The notes beneath the pieces were generated by a model that searched no databases, was not told where the DNA came from, and was given only the letters and a program-made list of their open reading frames with translations. The translations under genes and the position numbers were made by a program. DNA of 64,000 nucleotides from Trifolium pratense. Its lineage: Eukaryota; Streptophyta; Magnoliopsida; Fabales; Fabaceae. Shown piece by piece: positions 12,036 through 26,844 of this stretch. The number at the start of each line of letters is the position of its first letter. Position 1 is the stretch's first letter. Location of the stretch: assembly GCF_020283565.1 (NCBI RefSeq), contig NC_060065.1, forward strand, positions 31,422,409-31,486,408, given 5' to 3'.

Positions 12036-15000
12036 GGCTTTTAATGGGGGATTTTAATGAAATTATTGCTCCAGGGGAACAAAGAGGAGGCAACTTTCAT
12101 CAAAATAGAGCTGATGGGTTAATTTCAGTGATGGACAATTGCAACCTCATTGACTTGAACTGTGTAGGCGGAAAATTCACTTGGCACCGAAATTGCAGAG
12201 GGCAAAGGAGCATTGCTAAAAAACTAGACAGAGGGATGGCTAATTTATCGTGGAGGCTTAGTTTTCCAGAGGCTTTCTTGGAGACTTTGTGCAGGTCAAA
12301 TTCTGATCACAATCCTATTTTATTACGTTGTGGAGGGCTTCCTATTGCTAGAGGGGCGAAGCCTTTTAGATTTGAAGCAGCATGGATGAGTCATTCTGAG
12401 TATGAGCAAGTGATTAAAAATGCGTGGTCTAAAGAGAGGGGAGCTCCGGTGGCTGCCCTTAATGCTATTAAAGAAGATTCCATTATTTTTAACAAAGAAG
12501 TGTTTGGTAACATCTTTCAAAGAAAGCGTAATTTGGAGAATAGACTAAGGGGTATTCAAAGATCCATGGAGAAGGTGGATTCAGCCAGACTTATTATGCT
12601 TGAGCATCAACTTCAGGAAGAGCTAGACAAGGTTTTGTATCAAGAGGAATTATTGTGGTACCAAAAGTCGAGAGAAAAATGGGTTAAATTTGGGGATAAA
12701 AACACTAAATTTTTCCATGCTCAAACGATCATTAGAAGGAAAAGAAATAAAATTCATGGTCTCACTTTACCTTGTGGTGCTTGGTGCACAGATGATATTA
12801 TTCTGCAAGAGGAGGCCAATAATTTTTTCAAGAACTTGTTTGCTCCTATATCTAACAATCAAACTATTGTGTTTGATATTGATCATGTTCCCAAGCTGAA
12901 TGAAGATCAAGCCTCGACCTTACTTCAACAAATCTCTAAAGAAGAAGTCCTTGCTGCTCTCAATCAAATGCATCCGCTCAAGGCTCCCGGTCCGGATGGG
13001 TTCCAAGGGATCTTCTTCCGTCGTTATTGGCATATTATTGGTGAGGACATTTATAACCTTGTTAGTCAAGCTTTTAACACAGGTTATTTTAATCCCTCAT
13101 TAGCAGAGACTCTTATTTGTTTAATTCCAAAAATTGATTGTCCTAAGCACTTCAAGGACTTCAGACCCATTAGCCTTTGTAATACTTTATATAAACTCAT
13201 TACTAAGGTCCTCGTGAATAGATTGAGACCTATGCTTGATAGTATCATTGGCCCTTTTCAGAGCAGCTTTCTTCCTGGTAGGGGAACTTGTGACAATGCA
13301 ATTATTCTCCAAGAAATTATTCATCATATGAATAAATCTAAATCGAAGAAAGGGGATGTTGCCTTCAAAATTGACCTTGAGAAAACTTATGATAATGTGA
13401 ATTGGAACTATTTGAGATCTTGCTTGCTAGACTTTGGCTTTCCTCCGATAATTATCAAACTTATTATGCATTGTGTGAGTTCTTCATCTTTATCCTTGAT
13501 TTGGAATGGGAAAAGACTACCGAATTTCACTCCGACTAGAGGCTTGAGACAAGGGGATCCTCTCTCCCCTTATCTTTTTGTGATTTGTATGGAGAAGCTT
13601 TCTCTTGCTATCTCTGAAGCTGTGCAGAAGAATTCTTGGAGCCCCGTTCAGATTTCTAAGAATGGACCTAGATTTTCTCATTTATTTTTTGCAGATGATG
13701 TCCTTCTTTTTTCAAAAGCCACTTGTGCTCAAGGGAGAACCATCGCCAATTTATTTAATAGCTTCAGCATTGCTTCTGGGCTGAAGATTAATTGTGTAAA
13801 GTCTAGAGTTCTTTTTTCCAAAGGTGTGCCCCGCAGCAAAAGGGACAAGATAACTAATCTCTCCTCCATCCGCAGTACAAATTCTTTAGGTAATTATCTT
13901 GGTTTCCCTATGGTTACCGGAAGAGTCAAGAAAGCTGACTTTGCCTTTATCATCGATAAATTAAATAGTAGGTTGGCTTCTTGGAAAAATAAGCTGCTCT
14001 CTAAGCCTGGTCGGGTCACATTAGCGAAGTCGGTGATGAATTCGATTCCTACTTACTATATGCAAATTAGTTGGCTCCCTTCATCTATTTGCTCTCAAAT
14101 TGACATGATGACTAGAAAATTCATATGGAAGGGCAACTCCAACAAAGGGATTCATTTAGTTGGGTGGAATGTGGTCACTAAATCTAAGGAAGATGGCGGC
14201 CTTGGTGTACGTCTTGCAAGAGAAGCAAACACAGCAATGTTGGGTAAATTGGTTTGGGGGTTGCAACAACAATCTGATAAGCCTTGGGTTCACATGCTTC
14301 AAGACAAGTATCTACACAATAGGCCTCTTCTCAATAGCAAAAGGAAATTTGGCTCCCCTATTTGGAATTCAATTTCTAAGGCTAAATTAGCCCTCCTTGA
14401 CGGGTTTTATTACAGGATTGGTGATGGAAACTCATCTTTTTGGTACACTCCTTGGATGTCTAAGGATCCTCTCTGCAAATCATTAGATTATGTGGCAATT
14501 CAGGATAGTCAGTTACGCCTTAAGGATGTATTTTTTAATGATTCTTGGCACTTAAAGCAGCTTTACACTCCTTTGACGATTGACATAAAGAATCTCATCT
14601 CAAATTTTCATCCTATGTTGAACGTTGGTGTACCCGATTGTTTTACTTGGAATGGTAGTCTGGATGGTGTTTATACTGCATCTTCTGGTTATAGCTGGTT
14701 GTTGAAAAAGAAGCAAGAAAATCCTAACAATAAGTCTTGGAAATGGATTTGGAATCTTCGAGCACCGGAAAAAATTAAATTTTTTATATGGTGTATTTGT
14801 CATAATTCCATTCCAACTCTTGATATGTTGCATCATCGACATCTTGCCCAAAGTAATATTTGTTCCAGATGTTTAGCAAATGTAGAAACTACTCTGCATT
14901 GCCTTAGAGATTGTCCAGATGCTGCTCGTATTTGGGATGCTATTGGCTTTCGAAATGGTGAATTCTATAGTCAAATGAATCTTGATCTTTGGCTGAATAA

Positions 15001-15740
15001 TAATGTGAAAGGTTCAGGTGCTCAGTTATTTGTAGCAGCGTTGTGGTGGAATTGGAGAGCGAGGAATATTGTCTGTGTTGGTAAAGAAAACATCAGTTTG
15101 TACAAAATTGTGTTGGAAGTGCACAAACTTGCTGATATTATTCATTCTTGCTTTCCTGGTTCAATTCAGACTAATGATTCCATGAGATGGATTTCATGGC
15201 ATCCTTCTCGACAAGAGGGATATGTTTTAAATGTGGATGGTAGTTGTTTGGGCACCTCGGGCAGAACCGGTTTTGGAGGTTTAATCCGTAGAAGCGATGG
15301 TAGCTGGATCATTGGTTTCAGTGGCTACTTGGGCTTAAAAGACAATACTTTTGCGGAACTTATGGCAATTTACCATGGCTTGAAGATTGCGAGAGACTTG
15401 GGTTTTTCGAGCATTGTGTTATTCGGATTCCCAAACAGTCTTGGATCTTATTTTGAAGGGACATAACATCTATCATTGCTACGCTGTTGTTATTACTAAC
15501 ATCCAGGATATGTTGAAGTTGAATTGGGACATTACTTTATCTCATTCTCTCAGGGAAGGAAACTTCAGTGCTGATTGGCTTGCTAAGTTGGGTTCGGCGA
15601 ATGATACCAAGATAAAAATTTGGGAGTCCCCTCCTGAAGCTTTAAAGAGCATTCTTCTGTCTGATGCTTTAAGGGTACTCCACCCTAGAGCTTAGTTTTC
15701 TTTTTGTCTTTTTCTTTTTAGCCAATGTACCAAAAAAAAA
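12036..15740 (+). mobile_element. L1-like LINE, 5'-truncated, with reverse transcriptase and RNase H
   Basis: The long frame 12044-15466 (1140 codons) begins within the apurinic-type endonuclease (GDFNEI at residues 2-7, SDHNPILL near 90). It then carries a reverse transcriptase: KAPGPDGF near 312, KIDLEKTYDNVNW, and FADDVLLFSK near 549. Next come a zinc-binding zf-RVT-type domain (residues about 898-968) and an RNase H domain opening NVDGSCLG near 1060. In the RNase H domain the frame breaks near 15420-15440 and continues at 15387-15695 (CYSDSQTVLDLIL to LHPRA). A poly(A) run ends the element at 15731-15739. The first part of the endonuclease and all of ORF1 are missing and no target duplication was found. 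Dead copy. Confidence 0.92.
12044..15695 (+). pseudogene. LINE ORF2-type polyprotein (endonuclease end, RT, zf-RVT, RNase H), frameshifted
   Basis: This is the coding remnant of the LINE. One nearly uninterrupted frame covers 1140 codons, unusual for a truncated LINE and a sign that it is fairly young. It ends after SSIVLFGFPNSLG. The natural continuation, YSDSQTV and later REGNFSADWLAKLG, is in another frame, so a small indel (net +1 or -2) lies at about 15420-15435. The canonical KIDLEKAYDRV motif is altered (KTYDNV), while FADD, the catalytic pair, is kept. It is not a host gene. Confidence 0.88.
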
Positions 15741-16084
15741 TACTGTGTTCATTAATTATATTATTCTTTTAATTATTTTAAAAATATCTTATAGTATTCT
15801 TAATTTAACAAGATAAATAAATGAAAGATTTTAAGTTTGGTTTGAATATGTGGTAATATAATCTTATGGCTTATTTGAGATGTAGATATGAATAATGGAG
15901 AGTACGTGTTTTTATGTTGTTCTTTTTAAACTCTTGTATTTTCTATTATATTATGCACATTTTTTGTTTGATTTTGTGTTAATATATATATTTAATTTCA
16001 TTTAACTTCTTTAAAACAAAGTAAAGAAAAATAAACCCACCCCTCACATAATTCACTCCAAAATTCAAATGAGATAGTCCCAAC
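15741..16084. other. AT-rich spacer
   Basis: I see nothing in it beyond AT-rich sequence. 16077-16084 is the GTCCCAAC target duplication of the next element. Confidence 0.6.
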
Positions 16085-16243
16085 TAGTGTTTTAAAAACC
16101 GGACCGGCCATCGAACCGGCGAGGCACTGGGTCATTGGTTTATTGGTCGAACCACTGGCTCATTGGTCGAACCGCATGACAAACAGGATTAAACCGTATT
16201 AAATCGGTAGAATGAACCGGTCTCTATATAGTTATTAAACCGA

Positions 16244-16276
<33 letters not shown>

Positions 16277-17098
16277 CTAAAAAAATTCATAAACTCATAA
16301 TGTCACATGTTTTTAAATTCAAATCCTAAACATCGTCGTCATACACATTAAAATAGTACAAAATACAAATCCAAATAAGTTTTAAACAATGTGTAATTGT
16401 TACATAAAACATAAACGGAATAACAAAGCATGTAATAAAATAATAAAGTGTCTAATATATATATTGAACCGAGTCGGTTGTACAATTTCGTCTCTATAAA
16501 AAATTAAAATTAAAATATAAATTAAACTGTATAAATATTATTTATGATATCATCCCATCTATCATTAATCAATTAAAAAAATTAACTTGTCAAAGACATA
16601 AAATAATGTTTAGTTTTTTATTTTAGAAAACTTTTAAAAGAGTTGAAATTTTACACAAAAGAAAGAAAAAAACTTAAGTGACGGAACCCGTTTGGAATCG
16701 TCATATTTTATCCTCAAATAAAATCATACATTCTATTTTCTTGAAAGAAAAAAAAAAAGAAAGGAAAAAAAAAAGTGAGTGAAGTAAATGGTTGGTAAAT
16801 TTGTTCAAAAGCAACAGTTTGATTATATATATATTTGAATGCAATTTAAGAATCAACAATTTCTACTGGCGTAGTGGTTGAAAGCCTGATCCAAGCTTCT
16901 TGTTGGTGGGCCGCGTGTGTTCGATTTCCAACCTAGGCAAATATTGAATTTTTTTTCCAAATAAAGCTGCACGTGTTTAACCGGTTTAATTAAATATTGA
17001 CCGGTTCAATTGCATGAGTGGTTCAATTGCAGACCGAACTAGTGACATGTCCGGTTGCCGGTCGGACCGGCCGGTCTGGTCCGATTTTTGAAACATTG
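16085..17098 (+). mobile_element. hAT-like non-autonomous element, copy 1 (about 1.01 kb)
   Basis: It begins TAGTGTTTTAAAAACCGG and ends CCGATTTTTGAAACATTG. It is flanked by the perfect 8 bp duplication GTCCCAAC (16077-16084 and 17099-17106). TIRs of CAGTG/TAGTG type with 8 bp duplications indicate hAT. The ends are dense in CCGG/ACCGG repeats. The inside holds an (AT)n run at 16248-16275 and a tRNA-like segment at 16864-16975. No transposase is encoded. A second copy lies inverted at 17541-18560. Confidence 0.88.
16864..16975 (+). other. tRNA-like (pol III promoter-like) segment inside the hAT element
   Basis: CTGGCGTAGTGGTTGAAAGC resembles a box A and TGTGTTCGATTTCC, about 45 bp later, a box B. 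A T-rich stretch follows. It cannot fold as a normal tRNA by eye and has no clear anticodon arm. It is shared by both hAT copies (reverse complement at about 17640-17762), so it was inside the element before these insertions. A captured SINE is my best reading. Confidence 0.55.
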
Positions 17099-17540
17099 GT
17101 CCCAACACAATTCTCACTTGGATATGCAAATCAACATCGTCCTAATGTGATGTGAGGTGGGGTTGGCAGTGTTGCACTAAAGTAATGAGTGCCTTACAAC
17201 TTCGGACACCATGTTGATGTTGTTTTGATCTAATAATCTTTATTGACTATAGTCTTCATTTTTGAAACCGTTCTGGTTTTTCTATGTGCACATATATATC
17301 TTTACCATTATTATTAGTTCAACTGTTTTCTTTATGGTACAATTATTATTGCCACCTATAAACAATAGGTAAACAAAGTACCTATATTTTAATTATAAAA
17401 AAATAAAAAATAGAATAGATTTTTCCCTTCAATCTTATCTAATTCTAAGATTGTGTTTGAGAGTTTAGAGAAAAAGTGGAGGAAAAATAGATAGAATTTT
17501 TGTAACTTTTTTGTGAGAAAAAAAACTTAAAGGCTTAAAG

Positions 17541-18363
17541 TAGTGTTTTAAAAACCGGACCGGATCGGCCGGTCCGACCGGCAACCGGACATATCACTGA
17601 TTCGGTTTGCAATTGAACCGGTCAACATTTAATTAAACCGGTCAAACACGTGCAGCTTTATTTGGAAAAAAATTCAATATTTGCCTAGGATGGGAATCGT
17701 ACACGCGCGGCCCACCAACAAGAAGCTTGGATCAGGCTTTCAACCACGACGCCAGTAGAAATTGTTGATTCTTAAATTGCCTTCAAATATATATATAATC
17801 AAACTATTGCTTTTGAACAAATTTACCAACCTTTTACTTCGCTCACGTTTTTTTTTTTCCTTTCTTTTTTTTCTTTTCAAGAAAATAGAATCTATGGTTT
17901 TATTTGAGGATAAAATATGACGATTCCAAACGGGTTCCTTCACTTAAGTTTTTTTCTTTCTTTTGTGTTAAATTTCAACTCTTTTAAAAGTTTTCTAAAA
18001 GAAAAAACTAAACATTCTTTTATGTCTTTGACAAGTTAATTTTTTTAATTGATTAATGATAGATGGGATGATATCATAAATAATATTTATACAGTTTAAT
18101 TTATATTTAAATTTTAATTTTTTATAGAGACGAAATTGTACAACCGACTCGGTTCAATATATATTAGACACTTTATTATTTTATTACATACTTTGTTATT
18201 CCGTTTATGTTTTATGTTACAATTACACATTGTTTAAAACTTATTTGTGTTTGATGTTTAAAACTTATTTTGATTTGTATTTTGTACTATTTTAATGTGT
18301 ATGACGACGATGTTTAGGATTTGAATTTAAGAACATGTGACATTATGAGTTTATGAATTTTTT

Positions 18364-18401
<38 letters not shown>

Positions 18402-18560
18402 TCGGTTCAATAACTATATAGAGACCGGTTCATTCTACCGATTTAATACGATTTAATCTAGTTTGTCATGTGGTTCGACCAGTGACCCAGTGGTTCGACC
18501 AATAAACCAATGACCTAGTGCCTCGCCGGTTCGATGGCCGGTCCGGTTTTTAAAACACTG
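17541..18560 (-). mobile_element. hAT-like non-autonomous element, copy 2, inverted relative to copy 1
   Basis: It begins TAGTGTTTTAAAAACCGG and ends GGTTTTTAAAACACTG, with flanks GCTTAAAG (17533-17540) and GCTCAAAG (18561-18568), a duplication with one change. Read in reverse complement it follows copy 1 almost throughout, including the tRNA-like segment and the (AT)n block. The 442 bp between the copies are ordinary flank (17121-17400 matches 25205-25470), so these are two separate insertions, not one giant foldback element. Confidence 0.87.
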
Positions 18561-19606
18561 GCTCAAAGTGAACGAGAAATTTTATAGTAAAATAAATGCA
18601 AGTTGGATCTCAAGATTGGAAGAGACAAAATATTCGAAACAACGTCAAAAGTAAATCTCCTTAACCAGTTTTGGATAAAAATCCATAATTTTTATGTCAA
18701 TGGGGCAGGGAAGGGAATGTGCGAAGGATGCTTCTCCGCTTCTCGCTCCACCTTCAAATTTGTTCCTGTCCTCGATCTTTTTTATGGGAGAATTTTTTTC
18801 TCCATCGCCATCCCCACAGATCTCCATGGTACCCACGGAGGTCCATGAACATCAAAAATAAAAAAATAAAAACTTTACTTTTCGATCAAAAGCATGACAT
18901 CAGTAACTTTTAAAAAAATAAAAACATTTTTTCCATCAATAACAGAAAAAATAAGAGGAGTAGATAGTGTGTAAATTGTATATGTACTTGGTGCACTTTT
19001 CTAAGGTTAGTTGTGTAGTGAAACAAGAAAATAAGATGATCACCCTACTGATAGACTCTTTGTTTTTTAACATACTAACTATTTTTTTATAAAAAGTAAT
19101 TAGAAAAAATGTAAAGTTGTATAATTATATATAACTTAAATAATACGGTTGGGTCGGGAAATCCGCGGTGGCGAAAACTACTTCCTCGATCCCCGGCCCA
19201 AAATGTCTTCGGAGCAACTTTTCCCATCATTTCTGTTTCTGTGGGGGGAAAATCTCCAATTTCGGAGCTACAAATAGATAGTTCTCACGGAAAATTTCAT
19301 TAACATATGCAAATTGACATCTCTTTACTGTGTATTATTTTATAAGGATGAAGTCATTTTTATTTTGCATCCAAATTTATTTATTTATTTTATCCATAAA
19401 TAATTAGTGATGTAAATCGTATCAATGTAAAACAAGTCTGAAAATAAGAAAGAAAAAGGTTAAATTAGTTATGAAATACAACTCAAAGAGAAAGACTCCA
19501 AATACAAATAGATTTTTGTTCACAAAGCACCTAATAACTATCTAACACATACCATATGAATGTGTTTAGTTATGGCTTATTTATTAGTTGCCTCTAATCA
19601 CTACAT
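18561..19606. other. Spacer with two GC-rich patches
   Basis: 18700-18845 and 19145-19265 are GC-rich islands in AT-rich sequence (for example ggtacccacggaggtcc and gatccccggcccaaaatg). They could be the two ends of an undetermined transposon, but I could not pair them. 19480-19606 is the 3' region of gene B and resembles the 3' regions of genes A and C. Confidence 0.4.
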
Positions 19607-22298
<2,692 letters not shown>

Positions 22299-22348
22299 TG
22301 TTGTTATGAGAGAGTGAGAATGTGCATATTGATTATATTATAAGCTTT

Positions 22349-22356
22349 TATTTATA
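22349..22356 (-). promoter_or_regulatory. Probable TATA box of gene B
   Basis: The minus strand reads CTATAAATAAAAGC about 55 bp before the ATG at 22298. It matches the CTATAAATAAAGGC core in front of genes C, D, E and F. Confidence 0.65.
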
Positions 22357-22806
22357 GACACATAAAATGGGTATGAGTCATGAATGGCTCCTAGTAAAGG
22401 CGTGTGGTTGCAGTGAGAACATTATTATTAGTTTATTACTACACATTGAGGTGCAAATATTGACCGAATAAAACAAAGGTCCAAATAGTACCACTAGCAT
22501 ATTGTGCTATACTTTCAATTTCAAAGATTTAACCTATCTCTAATATTATTATACTATACCATGATTCACCGTAATTTTCTAAAATATAGACTTAATTTAC
22601 TGATAAATAGATAGGTCTACGATACAAATTTTGAATTTGAGTTTTATTTTGTACAAGTTTTAGATTGGACTAAGATCAATTTAACGTTGGGTCCACCCGA
22701 TTTATCATTATGAAATCTCTATCCTCTATTTTATCCACTTCAGAAAAAATCTAAATTTTATTCTGTTAATATTATTATCGGAGAATTCTAAATACTCTCT
22801 AAGATT

Positions 22807-23298
22807 CAGGGACGGACCCAAGGGGGGCAAGCAGGGGCTCCAACCCCCCCTCCCCCATGCATATATGTTTAATATATATAATTTTTAATGTATATGAGTT
22901 GCTAATGACACCTTTTAATTTACTCACTCTTATTTTAGGTGCTTCTAAATAAATTATTGTGATTTTATCTTATAATTTTGAGTTAAATATATTTTTTGTC
23001 TTTATAAAATTAAGAGTTTTTAAATTTTATCCTTCAAAAAATTTACTTTTAGTTCATATTTATATTTTATAGCAATTATTTTGAGGACTAAAAGTATCAA
23101 TTTTTTGTAAAAATATTTGAAAATAGGGATTATTCTTATCAAACTACAAGATTTTAGAGGATATTTTCAGTTAAAATTTAATAGGACTAAACATCAAAAC
23201 TCGTTATTTTATAAGGACAAAAAATATATTTACCTCAATTATTTATTATTAAAAAGAAATTCAACCCTCCGTGTGATTGATTTCTGAATCCGTCGCTG
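22807..23298. mobile_element. hAT-like non-autonomous element (492 bp)
   Basis: A perfect 8 bp duplication CTAAGATT flanks it (22799-22806 and 23299-23306). Its ends are CAGGGACGGACCCAAGG and, in reverse complement, CAGCGACGGATTCAGAA. After the end lies a run of C and G (about 22820-22855). The interior is AT-rich and non-coding. Confidence 0.87.
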
Positions 23299-23306
23299 CT
23301 AAGATT

Positions 23307-24731
23307 GCATTATCTTCTCTTCTCGTCCTAAATTTAAATTTGTAAAATATATATAATTAGTGTGCTACTCTCATGATGTGTGGGGACCAAGACAATCGCA
23401 CGATCGATGTAACTCATTGTCACTCAATGAAATCCACTGTATCTTAACCAAAACTAATGGTTCCGCATTTTTTTCTGGACTGCGTCACGCGGGTAGCACG
23501 GATTTGTTTTGAATTTAGTCTATGAAAGTAAATACATGTCAAAAAATTATTTTTTATTTGATTAAAAGTTAAAATAAAAAACTTGAACAAATTGACAAAA
23601 ATTTTAAAATTATTAAAGGGTGGATTAAAGTTAATTGTTATAATAAAAAATAGTTATTTATGATTTTTACAATATTTTTTGTGTTGGAATGAGTTAAAAT
23701 TTACTTTATAATAAAATATATTTTATTTTTGTGAGCATAACTCTGTTGGTAGATGTTTTGGACTGAACCTTGAGATCCAACTTACAAGGATTGCAACCAT
23801 CTGACAGTCGAACTCAGTCCAACCCACTAGAGGCCCAAGAACGCGTCTCTTTCTCCAATGGTCAAGGAAGTCAGCCTTCCGTGACGGGGTCGACATCAGA
23901 ATAATTGACATTTATTGTCAATCATGACTTCTCAATCGTTATTCCGACAGCCGTTAATGGCGAGGACATTGTATTTGTCTTCACATTAATGGTCTTGGCA
24001 ATTCGTTGGAATATAAATTTTCTCATGCAAAAATAGGTTACTTTACATTCTATCTCTAAAATATTCATTTCACGCATAAACTAAATTGAGTGTTGGAGTG
24101 TCTTCAGGTACAACCCTCCCTTCACCACAACTGTGATGCGGAGGACATTCATAGGCTACGTCGATTCCGATCAGGTAAAATTAGTAGGGACTAAAGTTCG
24201 AACTCAAGTGGTGAATCTTTAATCATTAAGCTACTTGATAAATATAAAATAAAATTTATTACCTTATTTAATTATTTAAGGGAGAAGATTTAAAGTTTAG
24301 AATATCTAAAATGAAAAAAAAATAAATAATAAATTATTACTCTACATATTTACTTCTCAAAAGAGAAAATTGTATATTTTAATAATATAGAAAAAAAAAA
24401 GAGTATAAAATTCAAATTCTTTTAGAAAAGAGAATATATGTTGATAGAAATAGTGACAATTGTTTGTCCCCACAATACATATAAATGTTGCACCCCCACT
24501 TGTTTCTGATAAACCGTTTAAAATATTTTTTAAAAGATATTTTAATAACAAAAAAAAATTAATTGGTATTAGGATTTTTAAATAAGTATTCGAATTTTTT
24601 GTTTTTCAACGGTCAGTTTGTGCCTTGTGCCCTTCACCGGTACAAAATATATCTGGTATTGAAAATTAAAGTGTTTTAATTTCTGAAATAAATAGATAAA
24701 ATTTTTAAATAAAATTCTTAAAGAGTGTTTA
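23307..24731. other. Spacer, no gene seen
   Basis: Mostly AT-rich. 23730-24000 is GC-richer with short frames but no recognisable motif. Near 24190-24230 the minus strand has gagttcgaactt and cttaatgattaaag, a possible decayed tRNA-like SINE. Confidence 0.4.
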
Positions 24732-25060
24732 GACCATCTCCAATGATAGTACTAATATTTTTAAGTATTAATACCTAATAGGTACTCCCATCAGAGCAAA
24801 AACATAATGATACCTAATAAGTATTGGTTCTGCAATAAGACATAGTATCTATATAATTTTTGTGGAACTCATTTATAATGATGTAAAGTTATTGAAGAGA
24901 TGTGTTATTAGTGAGACAAATTTAGAACTTTTTAAGAGGTTTTGGGATGGAGGAATTGAATACTTATTAAGTACTATTATTAAAAAATTATAAATTAGTG
25001 ATTTGTACACGTATGACTCACTTAAGTACTAAAAAATGAGTAGCTCCGTTGTGGATGCTC
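24732..25060. mobile_element. Tourist-like (PIF/Harbinger type) MITE, degenerate
   Basis: The ends GACCATCTCCAATGATAG and, in reverse complement, GAGCATCCACAACGGAG are inverted repeats. TTA flanks both sides (24729-24731 and 25061-25063), the three-base target typical of the superfamily. It is 329 bp and non-coding. Confidence 0.7.
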
Positions 25061-25754
25061 TTAGGAACACTCGTTAGTTAGACCTATGATTTGTTTCTTC
25101 TAAATCCACATCCTGGTTTTAAATAAGAACAGCAAAATTCGAAAAATTGATCTTTGTAATTGCGCACATATATACTCGATTTAAAAAATAAAATAAAAAA
25201 TAGCACCGGCTTATGTGCAAATTGATATCCTCAAGTGGTGAGATAGGGTTGGAAAGTAGTGGTGCATTAAAGGAAGCAGTAATGGTTTCCAATCTCTGTC
25301 CACCAAGTTGTTGGTCTGTAAAGAGCTCTCCTTTTCATTTTTCTACACCTTCATTTTGATTTTTCTATGTAGACTTATCTTTTCATTATTACCACAACGT
25401 TCTGTTATGGTACAATCATTATTGCCACCTTTAAAGTTTAAACATTAGGTACAAAAGCATTTTAGTATACTAGTAACACAAAAGTAGATTTTGCCTATAT
25501 CATGATTATTCATGAATATCTAATACTATATTCTACTAGTAAGTGAAAGTATAATTCATGTGTTACTTAGGATTGAGGGCTTAAGGAATAATGTTTGTAA
25601 AAGGGGTAACCAAAAAGTTTGTAAAATTTTATTTTGTTATGAAAAGAAGGAATTTATTAAGAAATTAATCAAGTTAAAGAAACACCTCTATTATCATCAT
25701 TACAATAGAAACAATTGAAAAAAAGTTAAACTTAATTAAATCATTAAAAAATTA
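25061..25754. other. Spacer containing a duplicated upstream block
   Basis: No gene. 25205-25470 parallels 17121-17400 (tatggtacaatcattattgc and neighbouring words). It is part of the duplication unit upstream of genes A and B. Confidence 0.65.
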
Positions 25755-26013
25755 CTCCCTCCGTCCCAAAAAGAATGACCCAGTTGACCGAAACACGCAT
25801 GTCAATGCATAACTTTGGCGACTAATATCTTTAATTGTATAATAGTAAAAATTATAAAAAATTGATATTTTGAAAATACTCATCGAGACGAATCTAACAA
25901 CATCTTATATGTTAATATTTATTTTTATTTATTAGTAGAAAAATATGGTCAAAACAATATATATGAATAGTGCATATATTCAAAATGGGTCATTCTTTTT
26001 GGGACGGAGGGAG
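25755..26013 (-). mobile_element. Stowaway-like MITE, copy 2 (259 bp)
   Basis: The same 259 bp element as at 8589-8847, in reverse orientation, flanked by TA (25753-25754 and 26014-26015). The only difference I find is GCATTGGCATGC in copy 1 against GCATTGACATGC here. Near identity implies recent transposition or recent copying of one from the other. Confidence 0.93.
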
Positions 26014-26589
26014 TACATTCTTTATTGGTAAGAAAGTTTGCGCAATAATTAGTTTTGCGACACACATGCGTAATAGATGTTCTCCGATCAAAAGATGACG
26101 GAGAAGAGATACCGTCTCTTGGAGGAGAAGAACTGAAGAAGGAGAGGAAGACCTTTTTTGAAGTCTTCGAGTCCGTTTCAAATTGAACTATTTTAAATTC
26201 AAATTTTTAATTACATGGAAACTAGCTAATACAAAGAGCTCGTAACAAAATTACAAAGATAAGTTTTTTTTTTTTTTACGAACACAGAGATAAGTTTGTT
26301 GTTGTAAAACCCATAAACAAGGTTATCATTAGGAAATCTCTTATCAAGTCTATTTAGTTAAAAAAAAACCCGCTATATGTCAACAAACTAATCTGTGTTT
26401 TTCTTTTATAGAGCAATCAACTTGCTCTTTGGCGAAAATTAAACATAACACATGTGGATTGTGGTGGAATTGATCAATCATATCACTGTTCACGAAGTTT
26501 TTGTTCGTGACAACCAACATTTCTTTAGTTAAAAATGTCTAATTACAATATTTCGTGGAAAATATCTTGACCTTTGTTTAGGATTGGAG

Positions 26590-26808
26590 TGTTAATTGCA
26601 AAGTGGAATCTCTCATCTTATTCATCATAGGCAATGCCTTATATAGGCTTATTTACAACTCAATTGTTTAGACTAGCAAATTGGCCAAGCCAAACCCAAG
26701 CCCAACAGCAGGCCAGGCCAGCCTTGCGCGCGCGCCTGCAACATGCTGCTTGCTGCACAAGCCAAGCCACACACCACTAAGCCTAAGCACATAAGCCTAT
26801 TCCTAACA
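26590..26808 (-). repeat. 3' LTR of the copia element
   Basis: 219 bp with TG...CA ends. On the minus strand it starts TGTTAGGAATAGGC and ends GCAATTAACA. It contains an alternating GCGCGCGCGC block. It differs from the other LTR at one base (CCAAACCC against CCAAGCCC on the plus strand). Confidence 0.97.
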
Positions 26809-26844
26809 TACCCTCCCTTAAATTGAATCCCCAACAGATACAAT

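Noticed and set aside
12044..15466. A 1140-codon open frame as a possible host gene
   Set aside because: Reverse transcriptase, zf-RVT and RNase H motifs and a poly(A) tail show it is a LINE.
16864..16975. A functional tRNA gene
   Set aside because: Box A and B-like words exist but no cloverleaf or anticodon arm can be drawn, and it lies inside a transposon.
16085..18560. One giant 2.5 kb foldback transposon
   Set aside because: Each arm has its own complete ends and its own different 8 bp duplication, and the loop is ordinary flanking sequence.
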